A stretch of 41,029 bases of DNA from assembly GCA_011372875.1 (NCBI GenBank), contig DSAD01000257.1:1-41029 (forward strand), written 5' to 3'. The translations under genes and the position numbers were made by a program. The DNA comes from Deltaproteobacteria bacterium (lineage in GTDB: Bacteria > Desulfobacterota > Desulfomonilia > UBA1062). Of the stretch, positions 18,245 to 30,586 are shown one piece after another; positions within the stretch are counted from its first letter, which is position 1, and every line of letters starts with the position of its first letter. A model generated the notes under the pieces. That model saw nothing but the letters and a program-made list of their open reading frames with translations, did no database searches and had not been told where the DNA came from.

Positions 18245-18669
18245 CCGATCAGATCTCCCCTTCTGTAACGCATGATCTCGCCTAACAAAGTCGTTGTCAC
18301 ATCTCCCACGATCTCTTTAAGCGGATCATCATCCGCGAGAAACGAGCCTGCATCATCGAGCTTCGACCTCATGACATCCAGGTCATTCACCATCGTCCCT
18401 ATTGTCTTGAGTGTGTTGCCCGGATCAAGGAGCGCCTTCGAATAGGTTCCCAGCATATCGATAGCCTGTTCGCTCATGGTAAGAACCTCAACTTTCAGAG
18501 GATTTACATTGTTTATCTGCGGCATGGCTTGAACGGGCGACGCCTCTTTTGTGTCGGCTTTCTGAACATCTCTGAGCATGTCCTCAAACCCTGAGGATAT
18601 GCTGCCGGACTTTGCTTCAGGGGCCTTCGGGACAACAGCACCGATTATCATGTTAGGATCTATCTTCAT
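18241..18669 (-). CDS. Small conserved-looking protein of unknown function (possibly flagellum/pilus-associated)
   Basis: MKIDPNMIIGAVVPKAPEAKSG...QAIDMLGTYSKALLDPGNTLKTIGTMVNDLDVMRSKLDDAG...GEIMRYRRGDLIG. AGGAGG RBS before ATG 18669; 4-nt overlap with the prepilin peptidase. Confidence 0.75.
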   Translation of the reverse strand: MKIDPNMIIGAVVPKAPEAKSGSISSGFEDMLRDVQKADTKEASPVQAMPQINNVNPLKVEVLTMSEQAIDMLGTYSKALLDPGNTLKTIGTMVNDLDVMRSKLDDAGSFLADDDPLKEIVGDVTTTLLGEIMRYRRGDLIG

Positions 18670-18723
18670 CTTCTCCTCCTGACAGATATGCAAGCAAGTA
18701 TAGTGCCATGGCTATCCCGCTAT

Positions 18724-18774
18724 TCACCTGGCCGCATTTGCAAACCGCAGGGAGGAAATTTCTTCCCGTGGCAT
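18724..18774 (-). CDS. Candidate 16-aa leader ORF with strong Shine-Dalgarno
   Basis: Minus strand AAGGAGG-aattttcc-ATG; MPREEISSLRFANAAR*. Confidence 0.3.
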   Translation of the reverse strand: MPREEISSLRFANAAR

Positions 18775-18791
18775 GGAAAATTCCTCCTTTT

Positions 18792-19724
18792 TCATATATG
18801 AGGAACCATCCGCTCGATTGTTGCAGCCCTGTCTTTTACAATCTTGTCTATATCCTGTCCCAGAAGTTCCCTGACATATTTACGGATCATACGGGAAGTC
18901 TCCTCCACTACCATCTCAGGGTCGTTATGGGCACCGCCTGTGGGTTCTTGTATAAGGCAATCCACTATCCCTTCCTTGTATAGATCTCTCCCGGTGCCTC
19001 TCAAGGTATCTGCTGCAATCTCCTTGTTCGCAGCATCGCCATATATGATCGAGGAGTATCCTTCAGGACTTATGGATGAGTAGAAGGCGTTTTCGAGCAT
19101 TATGATCCTGTCGCCGAAACCGAGCGCCAACGCACCGCCCGAACCTGCCTCGCCTATTATACACACTACAACCGGGGTCCGAAGACATGCAATCACAGAG
19201 ATACACTGCGCAATGGAAAAGGCCTGCCCCTTGTATTCCGCCTCGGGCAAGGGATAGGCCCCAGGGGTGTCTACAAAGGTGATGACAGGCCTTTTGAATT
19301 TTTCCGCCATTCTCAGCAGACGCATAGCCTTGTAATGCCCTGAAGGGCTTGCCATGCCATAATGATGCTTGACATAGTCTTTGTGGTTGCCTGAACGTTT
19401 CATGTGGCCGATGACCATGACAGGGATGTCGTCCAGAAATGCAAAACCGCCTTTTACCGCTGCATCGTCTTCATATATCCTGTCTCCATGGATCTCGAGG
19501 AAATCGGTAAATACGGCTTTGATGTAGTCGTCGAACACGGGCCTTTCGACGTGCCTTGCTAGCTCGACACTGCTCCAGCGTGAGATGCCCGAATAAATTT
19601 CTTCTCTGAACTGTTCGACCTTCCTTGTGATCTCTTCAGTGTCTACCTCTTCCAGCCGGGAGATACTCTTCTGAAGCTCTTTGAGGGCACTGTCTATTTC
19701 ATCGAATCTGTCATCTCTCTTCAT
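18792..19724 (-). CDS. accA: Acetyl-CoA carboxylase carboxyltransferase subunit alpha
   Basis: ELARHVERPVFDDYIKAVFTDFLEIHGDRIYEDDAAVKGGFAFLDDIPVMVIGHMK...GSGGALALGFGDRIIMLENAFYSSISPEGYSSI. Confidence 0.96.
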   Translation of the reverse strand: MKRDDRFDEIDSALKELQKSISRLEEVDTEEITRKVEQFREEIYSGISRWSSVELARHVERPVFDDYIKAVFTDFLEIHGDRIYEDDAAVKGGFAFLDDIPVMVIGHMKRSGNHKDYVKHHYGMASPSGHYKAMRLLRMAEKFKRPVITFVDTPGAYPLPEAEYKGQAFSIAQCISVIACLRTPVVVCIIGEAGSGGALALGFGDRIIMLENAFYSSISPEGYSSIIYGDAANKEIAADTLRGTGRDLYKEGIVDCLIQEPTGGAHNDPEMVVEETSRMIRKYVRELLGQDIDKIVKDRAATIERMVPHI

Positions 19725-22700
19725 TGCAGTTCTACTCCGGCGTTCCCGACAAGAGAAGCGATCCTGGCCAGAAAATCTCTGGACGGCCTTACCAGATATT
19801 CCTTTCCCGCATCAATATTCACAACCAGTTCTTCGGTCTGTATCTCAAAGGTTATCCGGCAGGCCCCTTTCGAGTCCAGGACGGCATCTTTGAGCAACCT
19901 GATCTCATCAGGCTCCATCTTCACCGGCAGCCTAAGCAGTAGCCTTTTCGCCAGTATGGCTTCTGCATTGTCGAGGGGATGGATCTCCTCGGCAAAGAGT
20001 TCCACCTGCTCGGCTTCGATCTCTGCGTTCTTATCATCCGCATTCATTCCCACTCTGGCCTTTACAATAATGGGGATTTCATCTGTTATAAGATCCTGAT
20101 ACTCGCTGAAGAACTGCGGGAAAAAGATTATCGGGACAGACCCCTCAAGATCCTCAAGAACGGCTCGCGCCATAGCTGCACCCCTTTTCGTCCTGGTCAC
20201 GTTCAGATTATTGAGCACCCCTGCAATGATTACAATACCATGATTGTCTGCCAGGGTCTGCGTTGTGGCGGTGGAATACTTTTCAATAACAGATTCATAC
20301 TTCTTGAGAGGATGTCCGGAGATGTAGAAACCCACTCCATCCTTCTCCATCTTCAGCTTCTCTTCTTCCGACCAGTCCGGGATATCCGGCATTTCCATCT
20401 TGTCGTGGGCATTGTCCTGCGAAAACTCATCGAGGCTGAACAGGGTCTCCTGACCTGTAAGCTTGTCCTTTGCCTTTCTCTGCGCATCTTCCAGGAGTAC
20501 GTCCAGCACCTCAAAGAGCGCCCTTCTGTTCGGGTAGAGGCTGTCAAACGCACCTACTTTTATGAGCGATTCCACTACCCGCCTGTTCACCTTAGACAGG
20601 GCCAGGCGCTGCAGGAAAGATCCGAGATCAGTGAAAGGCCCGTTCTTGCTCCTTTCGGCAATGATCACTTCCACTGCTGCCCTGCCGACATTCTTTATGG
20701 CTGCAAGCCCGAACCGTATGCCTTCATCAGATGAGACAAACTCCCAGCTGCTCTCGTTGATATCAGGGGAAAGTATCGCCACCCCTTTGGACTTGCACTC
20801 TGCAATATGTTTGGTAACCTTATCGGTCTGGCTCAGATCAAGGGTGAAATTCGCAGCCATGAAGGCCTTGAAATAATGCGCCTTCAGAAATGCCGTCTGG
20901 TAGGCAACAAGGGCATATGCCGCGGCGTGGGACTTGTTGAACCCGTATTCGGCAAATTTCTCCATAAGGTCGAAGATCTCCGCAGCAGTCTGCCGGGTGA
21001 CACTGTTTTTTATCGCACCTTCAACAAAGGTCTCCCGGTGCTTCGCCATCTCTTCGGCTTTCTTCTTGCCCATGGCCCGTCTCAAAAGATCGGCCTTGCC
21101 GAGGGAATATCCACCCAGCTTCTGGGCTATCTGCATTACCTGCTCCTGATAAACGATAATCCCGTAGGTCTCGTTAAGAAGATCTTCAAGCAGTTCATGC
21201 GGGTAGTCTATCTTCTCCCTGCCGTGCCTGCGTTCCACATACGATGGTATGAGACTCATGGGACCAGGACGGTAAAGGGCGACAGCGGCGATGATGTCCT
21301 CGAATTTCTCCGGCCGAAGCGAGCGAAGCATCTGCTTCATACCTGAACTCTCCAGCTGAAAAACGCTCGATGTGTCCCCGTCGCTGATGAGGTGATAGGT
21401 GAGTTCATCATCCAGAGGGATATTCGTGATGTCCAGCGCTATTCCCTGGGAGGAAAGTATATCAAGGGCCTTCTGAATGACAGTAAGTGTTTTCAACCCC
21501 AGCATATCAAGCTTGATCAGGCCGACCCTTTCGACCCGTAACATGTCGTACTGGCTGATGAGCATGCCTTTTTTATCCATATACACAGGTATATGATCCA
21601 CCAGAGGCCTGTTATCCGATATCACTACTCCGCCTGCATGGACTGATGCATGGCGGCTCAGGCCTTCAAGGGCCCTGGCGATATCGATGAGCCTTGCCAC
21701 CATTACATCCTTGTCTATCAGTTCCTTGAGTTTCGGCTCCACACTGATAGCCTCTTTCAGCGTCATCTTCGGATCATTGGGGATGAGCTTTGCGATCCTG
21801 TCCACATCACCATAGCTCATTCCCAGAACCCTTCCCACATCGCGGATAACCGCCTTTGCCTTCATATTTCCGAATGTGGTGATCTGGCATACGTTTTCAG
21901 GCCCGTATTTATTCTTTACATATTCGATGACTTCATCACGCCTGCTCTGGCAGAAATCCACATCGATATCCGGCATGCTCCTGCGTTCCGGATTCAGAAA
22001 ACGCTCAAAGAGGAGATTCCAGCGGATGGGATCGATATCCGTGATACCAAGGGCATATGCCACAAGAGAACCTGCAGCACTCCCACGCCCGGGGCCCACG
22101 GGAATATTGTTTTGTTTGGCGTACTGGATATAATCCGAGACGATCAGGAAATACCCGGAAAAACCCATGGATATGATGATCTGAAGTTCTTCCTTGAGCC
22201 GCTCGGCATACTCATCCCGTATCTTCTCGCCCATTCTCAGACTGAGCCCTGCCCAGGATCTTTCTTCGATGACGTCTTCAAGGGTTTTCTCCTTGTCGAT
22301 GGGGTATACCGGAAAGTAATAAACGCCTTTAGGCAGTTCAAGGTTGCATCGGCTCGCCACCTCTTGTGTTGCCTTAAGCGCATCCGGGGCCCAGGCAAAC
22401 TGCTCGGCCATCTCTTCGGGGCTCTTCAGGTAGAGCTGATCCGTCTCGAAGGTCATACGATCTTTGTCATGAATCATGCTCTGCGTCTGTATACAAAGAA
22501 GTGCCTCGTGGGCCTTTGCATCCTCCTTGCGCAGATAATGGCAGTCATTTGTCGCAACAAGAGGCAGATCGTATCTTTTCGACAGATCGACGAGCAGGGT
22601 ATTTACCCTGTTCTGGTCTTCGATTCCGTTATTCTGAAGCTCCAGGTAGAATCTCCCGTCAAAGGTTGCACGGTAAAATTCCATGGCATTGAGCGCATTC

Positions 22701-23158
22701 GATTCATTGCCGCGAAGAAGCCAGTAGGGGATTTCACCCTGCAGACAGGCGCTCATGGCAACGAGCCCTTCGCTGTACTGGGCAAGAAGATTCCTGTCTA
22801 CCCTCGGTTTGTAGTAAAAACCCTTTATATGGGCGGCGGAGACAAGCTTTATCAGATTCTTATAGCCCAGCTCATTCTGAGCGAGCACAACGAGATGATA
22901 GTTCTTCGGCAGTCCGGCAACAGGCTCCTTTATTGTCATATCTTTCGGAGCTACATATAATTCGCACCCTATTATCGGCTTTATACCTGCATCTAGAGCC
23001 TTATCATAAAATTCCACGGCACCGTAAAGGACACCATGGTCTGTTATAACCGCTGAATCCAGACCAAAGGCCTTGGAGGTACTGATGAGATCGGCGATCT
23101 TGATAGCTCCGTCCAGAAGACTGTATTGAGTGTGACAGTGCAGGTGCGTAAAAGACAT
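19721..23158 (-). CDS. dnaE: DNA polymerase III subunit alpha
   Basis: MSFTHLHCHTQYSLLDGAIKI PHP domain, VGPGRGSAAGSLVAYALGITDIDPIRWNLLFERFLNPERRSMPDIDVDFCQ, ALYRPGPMSLIPSYVERRHG. Confidence 0.98.
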   Translation of the reverse strand: MSFTHLHCHTQYSLLDGAIKIADLISTSKAFGLDSAVITDHGVLYGAVEFYDKALDAGIKPIIGCELYVAPKDMTIKEPVAGLPKNYHLVVLAQNELGYKNLIKLVSAAHIKGFYYKPRVDRNLLAQYSEGLVAMSACLQGEIPYWLLRGNESNALNAMEFYRATFDGRFYLELQNNGIEDQNRVNTLLVDLSKRYDLPLVATNDCHYLRKEDAKAHEALLCIQTQSMIHDKDRMTFETDQLYLKSPEEMAEQFAWAPDALKATQEVASRCNLELPKGVYYFPVYPIDKEKTLEDVIEERSWAGLSLRMGEKIRDEYAERLKEELQIIISMGFSGYFLIVSDYIQYAKQNNIPVGPGRGSAAGSLVAYALGITDIDPIRWNLLFERFLNPERRSMPDIDVDFCQSRRDEVIEYVKNKYGPENVCQITTFGNMKAKAVIRDVGRVLGMSYGDVDRIAKLIPNDPKMTLKEAISVEPKLKELIDKDVMVARLIDIARALEGLSRHASVHAGGVVISDNRPLVDHIPVYMDKKGMLISQYDMLRVERVGLIKLDMLGLKTLTVIQKALDILSSQGIALDITNIPLDDELTYHLISDGDTSSVFQLESSGMKQMLRSLRPEKFEDIIAAVALYRPGPMSLIPSYVERRHGREKIDYPHELLEDLLNETYGIIVYQEQVMQIAQKLGGYSLGKADLLRRAMGKKKAEEMAKHRETFVEGAIKNSVTRQTAAEIFDLMEKFAEYGFNKSHAAAYALVAYQTAFLKAHYFKAFMAANFTLDLSQTDKVTKHIAECKSKGVAILSPDINESSWEFVSSDEGIRFGLAAIKNVGRAAVEVIIAERSKNGPFTDLGSFLQRLALSKVNRRVVESLIKVGAFDSLYPNRRALFEVLDVLLEDAQRKAKDKLTGQETLFSLDEFSQDNAHDKMEMPDIPDWSEEEKLKMEKDGVGFYISGHPLKKYESVIEKYSTATTQTLADNHGIVIIAGVLNNLNVTRTKRGAAMARAVLEDLEGSVPIIFFPQFFSEYQDLITDEIPIIVKARVGMNADDKNAEIEAEQVELFAEEIHPLDNAEAILAKRLLLRLPVKMEPDEIRLLKDAVLDSKGACRITFEIQTEELVVNIDAGKEYLVRPSRDFLARIASLVGNAGVELQ

Positions 23159-23166
23159 TGTCTGCC

Positions 23167-25517
<2,351 letters not shown>

Positions 25518-25545
25518 TTGTGGTAAAGGTTAATGTTCGCCTGCA

Positions 25546-26514
25546 TCAATGATTATATAACCATACATATATAAGCAAGTATAAAACAAGAACACCTATG
25601 CTGTCCATCCGGAACGGGGCTTTTCTCTTTGCCCTTACCAGAGTGCCGGCAAGGAAAATCCCGGACATGAGAATACCCGCACCCAGTGTCACTGTCTGGG
25701 CAGGTGTGACTGCAGCATACACGCTCTTGGCATACATGAGATCCGCAAATGCTATTATGGTAAGGTTCATAAGGTTTGAGCCGAAGATATTTCCGGTCGC
25801 CATAGAGATATTGCCAAGACCGAGAAGCCTCATGGTAACCACCAATTCAGGCAGAGAAGTCGCTGCGGCCATGAAAAGAGAGCCTACAAAGGTCGATGTC
25901 AGGTACGTATTCCGGGCAATATCATCGCACGCGTCAGCAAGAAGGACTCCTGCACCCACAACCAGCACCCCTGAAACGCAGATCAAGATAATATTTACCT
26001 TGAGACTCCTGCCCGGCTTTCTTTCATGGACAGCCTGAAGATCCTGTTCTTCGAACCCCTGCCTGGAGTATATCCACATCCCGAGCAGATAAAATGCAAG
26101 TATGAATATATCACCCCATAACGCACAGGATTTCTGTGAAAATGAACACATGCCAATGAGCATTACAAGAAATGCGCTCAGGCTTATGCTCAGGTATGCG
26201 GAAAAATTCGACCGCCATTTCCATCCGTTCCCAGCCACCCTGGAGCCAAACAGGACAATGGCAAGAGACAAGATGGCGATATTGAAAAGATTGGAGCCGA
26301 AGATATTTCCAACCCCGAGATCGGGGTTGGATTTATATGCAACGGCTGAGATTGTACCGATAAGCTCGGGCAGGGATGTTATAATGCCCAGAATCAGGGC
26401 ACCGATAAAGCCTTTGCTCAATCCGGTAATATCTGCGGTCTCATCTGCCAGATCACTGAGATATCTTCCTGCAAAGAAAATAACCAGCGAAGCTAGAACA
26501 AAACGAAACCACAT
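25546..26514 (-). CDS. Sodium/calcium exchanger family (CaCA) membrane protein
   Basis: Two internally repeated motifs: GALILGIITSLPELIGTISA...NPDLGVGNIFGSNLFNIAIL and SLFMAAATSLPELVVTMRL...ISMATGNIFGSNLMNLTII. Confidence 0.92.
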   Translation of the reverse strand: MWFRFVLASLVIFFAGRYLSDLADETADITGLSKGFIGALILGIITSLPELIGTISAVAYKSNPDLGVGNIFGSNLFNIAILSLAIVLFGSRVAGNGWKWRSNFSAYLSISLSAFLVMLIGMCSFSQKSCALWGDIFILAFYLLGMWIYSRQGFEEQDLQAVHERKPGRSLKVNIILICVSGVLVVGAGVLLADACDDIARNTYLTSTFVGSLFMAAATSLPELVVTMRLLGLGNISMATGNIFGSNLMNLTIIAFADLMYAKSVYAAVTPAQTVTLGAGILMSGIFLAGTLVRAKRKAPFRMDSIGVLVLYLLIYVWLYNH

Positions 26515-26523
26515 GTACCCGGA

Positions 26524-28314
26524 CTATCTCTTCAACTTGTTGTCTTGCAACTCTTTGAGAAGATCTCCGAGATTGGTTCCGACCTTTTCCGATCCCTTCT
26601 CCGGGGTCACAGCAGGCTTATTGTCTCTGGATTCCTCCATGGACTTTATTGAAAGACCGATCTTTTTATTCTCAGGGCTGATACGAAGGACCATGGCCTC
26701 CACTTCCTGGCCCACGGAAAGGACCTCGGCCAGAGAGTCTATCTTATCGCTGCTTACCTCAGAGATGTGAATCATGCCCTCGACACCCTGTCTTATCTCT
26801 ACAAACGCCCCGAAATCCGTCAGGGATGTCACCTTGCCATGAATAATGCTCCCAACCGGATGCTCGTTGGCAACCTGGGTCCATGGATCGGGACTGAGAT
26901 GCTTTACACCGAGAGAAAACTTCTCGCTGTCCGGGTCAATGGTGAGTACCTTTGCCTCAATCACATCACCCTTTTTATAGGTATCACGAGGATTCTTAAC
27001 CTTGGGATCCCAGGAAAGATCCGAGACATGAACAAGGCCATCAACATCGATATTCTCATCTACGCTGACGAACAGACCGAAGTCGGTAACGTTCTTTACA
27101 GTTGCATTCACAACCGTACCCTGCGGATAATATTCCTCTATGAGCTCCCAGGGATTGGGGGACGTCTGTTTGAGTCCCAGGGATATCCTTCTGTTGTTCT
27201 GGTCTACCCCCAGAACGACAACTTCCACCTCCTGTCCTTCTTCCAATATGGAGGAGGGATGCCTCACCCTTTTGGTCCAGAACATCTCGGAGATATGCAC
27301 AAGGCCTTCAACCCCTTCTTCCAATTCTACAAAGGCGCCATAGTTCGTGATGGAAGTAATCTTGCCCGAGATCTTCTTGCCGATGGGATAACGGTATTCC
27401 AGACCTTCCCAGGGATCGGGGATCAGTTGTTTCATTCCCAGCGATATCTTCTCGGTGGCCGGATCGAAATCGAGAACCTTTACTCTTATTTCCTGGTCTG
27501 TCGAGACCTTGTCCTTCGGATCTTTGAGCTTTCCCCACGACATGTCGGTAATGTGCAACAGACCGTCTATGCCGCCGATATCCACAAAAGCCCCGTAGGC
27601 CATGATATTCTTGACCTTGCCCGTAATTACATCATCCTTGGCAAGAGTTTCCAGTATCTTCTTTTTGTCTTCATCCTTCTGGCGTTCCAGGACCTCGCGA
27701 TGACTTACCACAACATTATTCTTTTTCCGGTTGAACTTGATGATGGAAACATCGATAACATCGCCGATCATCTTTTCCAGTTCATTCTCTGATACCGGGC
27801 TCAGTGTTGCCTGAGAACTCGGCAGAAAGGCCGGAATACCGATATCAACGGTGAGACCACCCTTTATCCTTTCAACAACTTTCCCGGGCAGGTAGCTACT
27901 ATCCTGATATGCTTTGAATATATCGTCCCAGATCTTGATGCGACGAGCTTTTTCCTTGCTTAATCTGATAATTCCCTTGGCAGGGTTGATGCTTTCGACA
28001 AGCACCTCCACCTCATCTCCGACAGATATACCGATAACGCCGTTATGATCGATAAATTCTCGAATGGGTGCCTGACCCTCATTCTTTCTTCCGATATCGA
28101 TCATGATGTGTTCCGCGCCTATCTGAACTACTGTTCCTGTCACCAATGAACCCGAGGTGACCCGCTTGTCCAGAGTCTCTTCGTACAAGGCTTCAAGATC
28201 CTTGTCCGAACCGGCCATTTCGATTTCCATCTCGTTTTGATCCTGCTGAGAATTTTCCTCCGTGCTTGTGTTTTCCTTTTCTTGATCAGTTTTGGTTTCT
28301 TCTGTACTGAACAT
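26524..28314 (-). CDS. rpsA: 30S ribosomal protein S1
   Basis: Repeated S1 domains (ITSITNYGAFVELEEGVEGLVHISEM, VTSLTDFGAFVEIRQGVEGMIHISEV, VKNVTDFGLFVSVDENIDVDGLVHVSDLSW). Confidence 0.95.
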   Translation of the reverse strand: MFSTEETKTDQEKENTSTEENSQQDQNEMEIEMAGSDKDLEALYEETLDKRVTSGSLVTGTVVQIGAEHIMIDIGRKNEGQAPIREFIDHNGVIGISVGDEVEVLVESINPAKGIIRLSKEKARRIKIWDDIFKAYQDSSYLPGKVVERIKGGLTVDIGIPAFLPSSQATLSPVSENELEKMIGDVIDVSIIKFNRKKNNVVVSHREVLERQKDEDKKKILETLAKDDVITGKVKNIMAYGAFVDIGGIDGLLHITDMSWGKLKDPKDKVSTDQEIRVKVLDFDPATEKISLGMKQLIPDPWEGLEYRYPIGKKISGKITSITNYGAFVELEEGVEGLVHISEMFWTKRVRHPSSILEEGQEVEVVVLGVDQNNRRISLGLKQTSPNPWELIEEYYPQGTVVNATVKNVTDFGLFVSVDENIDVDGLVHVSDLSWDPKVKNPRDTYKKGDVIEAKVLTIDPDSEKFSLGVKHLSPDPWTQVANEHPVGSIIHGKVTSLTDFGAFVEIRQGVEGMIHISEVSSDKIDSLAEVLSVGQEVEAMVLRISPENKKIGLSIKSMEESRDNKPAVTPEKGSEKVGTNLGDLLKELQDNKLKR

Positions 28315-28509
28315 TTTACAAACCCCCTATCCGTCGTTCCTTATTCCTCAATAAGTTGGGAACCTATACAATATAGATGCCAAAAATACAAGACTTTAAT
28401 AAGGCACGGCAAACCGGTTTAATTTCCATAACATATACTAACAATGACTGGGGGGGGTCTAACCTATGTTCCCACATAAACCCAATCAGGAGCAACGTGA
28501 TTTCAAAGA

Positions 28510-28935
28510 TTAATCAAGAGGGTTCTTTTTGGTCTTCATTGCTGAGGGATCCTTTAACGCCTTGTCTAGATCATTGAAGATGCGGGCCTTGTCCGTGCTC
28601 TTGCCAAGTGATTTCTCGATCTCCTTCATCCGGTTTTGCTGCCTGTTTTGAAACTGCGAGATCTCATCCTTTATCCGGGAGTCATCTTCCACCTTCGGCA
28701 GATCTTCAATCCTCATGTGGTCTGCAATACTGTACCGAATCTCGGCACCTGTTTTGATGACGCTGATTATGAATCTTTCTTCAAGTTTCCTCGACAGCAG
28801 GGACAGCTCCTCTTCCGAAATCTTCAGAAGAGAAGAAAGCCCACCAAGGGTCGGCGGCCTTCCATACAGATGCTCACAAACCCGAATACCGCAGACGAAT
28901 ACATGAGCCTGAGAGTAGAGATCCTTTACCTTCAT
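28510..28935 (-). CDS. Uncharacterised protein, N-terminal region with HTH-like pattern
   Basis: GRPPTLGGLSSLLKISEEELSLLSRKLEERFIISVIKTGAEIRYSIADHMRIEDLPKVED followed by a charged coiled-coil-like tail. Confidence 0.7.
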   Translation of the reverse strand: MKVKDLYSQAHVFVCGIRVCEHLYGRPPTLGGLSSLLKISEEELSLLSRKLEERFIISVIKTGAEIRYSIADHMRIEDLPKVEDDSRIKDEISQFQNRQQNRMKEIEKSLGKSTDKARIFNDLDKALKDPSAMKTKKNPLD

Positions 28936-29041
28936 GGAATAAATCTATCTCAAAGGATGAGAATATGCAATAATGATTCAAGAATAGGCTTGACATCTCC
29001 GATATAACAAAACAAATAATGCCTTGATAGGAGGGCCTGGT

Positions 29042-30031
29042 TTGAAAAAGACATTCTGCGCTTTCATCGGTCTTTTTTTACTTGTCTGTGCATATACCCC
29101 GTTGATGGCTGATGACACTGTCCATATCGTCAGAAAAGGCGACACACTCTGGGACATTTCATCTCAATATCTTGAAACACCGTGGAAATGGCCACTCGTC
29201 TGGGCAAACAACGAAGACATCACCAATCCACATCTGATTTATCCCAATGACAGGGTCATCATCTCAAAACAGGGTGAGAAGGTCATCATTACCGTTGTTC
29301 GTACTCAGGAGGAAACTGAACCTGCTCAGGCCCCGGAGACCTACACCCCCGAAGAGATCGCACAGGAAGAAGAGAAATCCATCGTCATATCACCCAAATT
29401 CTCCACGTTCATTTACAGCCCCAACATCCTGACAGGCTCCGGGTCGGTTATCAAAAAACACGGCCTGGGAGACATGGCAACCAGAAACGAGATGATCCTG
29501 ATCAAATCATTATCAGGGTTGTCTCCCAACAGCGGCATAACCATCGTATCGAAGGTCTCGGATGTCAAGAATGACAATAAGATTATCGGTTATCTGTATA
29601 AGGCTGTCGCCATAGCCAAGGTGGAAGATTTCACCAGAAATATTGCAAAAGCCACCATTACCTATTCGAGCCAGGAAATCAAGCCCGGCGATATCGTGTT
29701 TGACGATCTGCGACCCATAGAGCCCATGACTGTAAAGATCTCTGAACCTTCCATGAACAATATCGGTCATATCATCGACTTTTATGGAGGAATCAGCAGC
29801 AGCAGCGACCTGGACATCTCATTTGCAGATGTGGGCAGAAACAGCGGGATTGAAGAGGGTACCCTGTTGTCGATCTACGAAGAGACCACCATAGATGGAG
29901 AAGACGCGGTATTCCGTGATTATCGGGGCATGATCCTTGTATTGCAGTCGCTGGACACCTCGTGCATGGGACTTATCATCGAGTCAAATGCCCAGATAAG
30001 AAGGGGCTTCCTTGTAATAGGTGCTTGGTAG
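29042..30031 (+). CDS. LysM peptidoglycan-binding domain protein, secreted
   Basis: Signal peptide KKTFCAFIGLFLLVCAYTPLMA, LysM HIVRKGDTLWDISSQYLETPWKWPLVWANNEDITNPHLIYPNDRVII. Start probably TTG 29042 after GGAGG (ORF track begins at 29024). Confidence 0.88.
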   Translation: MKKTFCAFIGLFLLVCAYTPLMADDTVHIVRKGDTLWDISSQYLETPWKWPLVWANNEDITNPHLIYPNDRVIISKQGEKVIITVVRTQEETEPAQAPETYTPEEIAQEEEKSIVISPKFSTFIYSPNILTGSGSVIKKHGLGDMATRNEMILIKSLSGLSPNSGITIVSKVSDVKNDNKIIGYLYKAVAIAKVEDFTRNIAKATITYSSQEIKPGDIVFDDLRPIEPMTVKISEPSMNNIGHIIDFYGGISSSSDLDISFADVGRNSGIEEGTLLSIYEETTIDGEDAVFRDYRGMILVLQSLDTSCMGLIIESNAQIRRGFLVIGAW

Positions 30032-30088
30032 GCCTGAAAGGATCAATGATCAAGAAACACTACAATTAGAAACCGTCAGGGGGGATGC

Positions 30089-30400
30089 TTACAGGGCGAC
30101 CCCCTGGAATGACAACAATATATTCAGCCCCTTTTCATCCGCCCTGGTAAAGCTTACCGCAATACCGCAATCCGTTTTTCTTATAACCCTGCCTTGAGCC
30201 CAGATGATCTTCCCGAACTCTTCGGCATCAAGGCTTGCAATGATATAACCTGTGAGATCCTGCAGCGGGGTATCGGTACTGATATACATACCGCCCTTGC
30301 TTATATTGTTCACCCGGCCCATCTTATAGGCATATCCATCATCCCTGAAGGCAACCTTCATATCTACCCTTGCCCGCTTATGCAATCTTTGCTCTTCCAT
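30089..30400 (-). CDS. PilZ domain protein
   Basis: EEQRLHKRARVDMKVAFRDDGYAYKMGRVNNISKGGMYISTDTPL has RxxxR-type and (D/N)xSxxG-type motifs. Start at internal Met (MEEQRLHKRA). Confidence 0.8.
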   Translation of the reverse strand: MEEQRLHKRARVDMKVAFRDDGYAYKMGRVNNISKGGMYISTDTPLQDLTGYIIASLDAEEFGKIIWAQGRVIRKTDCGIAVSFTRADEKGLNILLSFQGVAL

Positions 30401-30550
30401 GACCCAGAACACCTCCCGCCTGCATGAAAAATCTGCTGCAACTTCCCGTCAAAGAGATTATATTCCAATGCCTACTATAGTATACAGGAATATCAAGGAT
30501 CACTTCAAGCATATAAAAAATTGGTTTCATCAATTGGCAAGAACACCACG

Positions 30551-30579
30551 TTGACACCTAAAGTTCAATACGTTATAGA
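30551..30579 (+). promoter_or_regulatory. Sigma70-type promoter for hpt: TTGACA - 17 nt - TATAGA
   Basis: TTGACA 30551-30556, spacer 30557-30573, TATAGA(T) 30574-30579. ATG follows 7 nt later at 30587. Confidence 0.6.
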
Positions 30580-30586
30580 TTGATTT

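Noticed and set aside
21650-22960. 436-aa plus-strand ORF
   Set aside because: Entirely antisense to dnaE, low-complexity composition and no recognisable domain; shadow ORF of a GC-biased coding strand.
26767-27792. 341-aa plus-strand ORF
   Set aside because: Antisense to rpsA; its length reflects repeated S1-domain codon structure, with no family signal.
28450-28457. G8 homopolymer as a phase-variation tract
   Set aside because: Lies in the intergenic gap between rpsA and the HTH-like gene, not in a coding frame or an evident promoter spacer; could equally be assembly noise.
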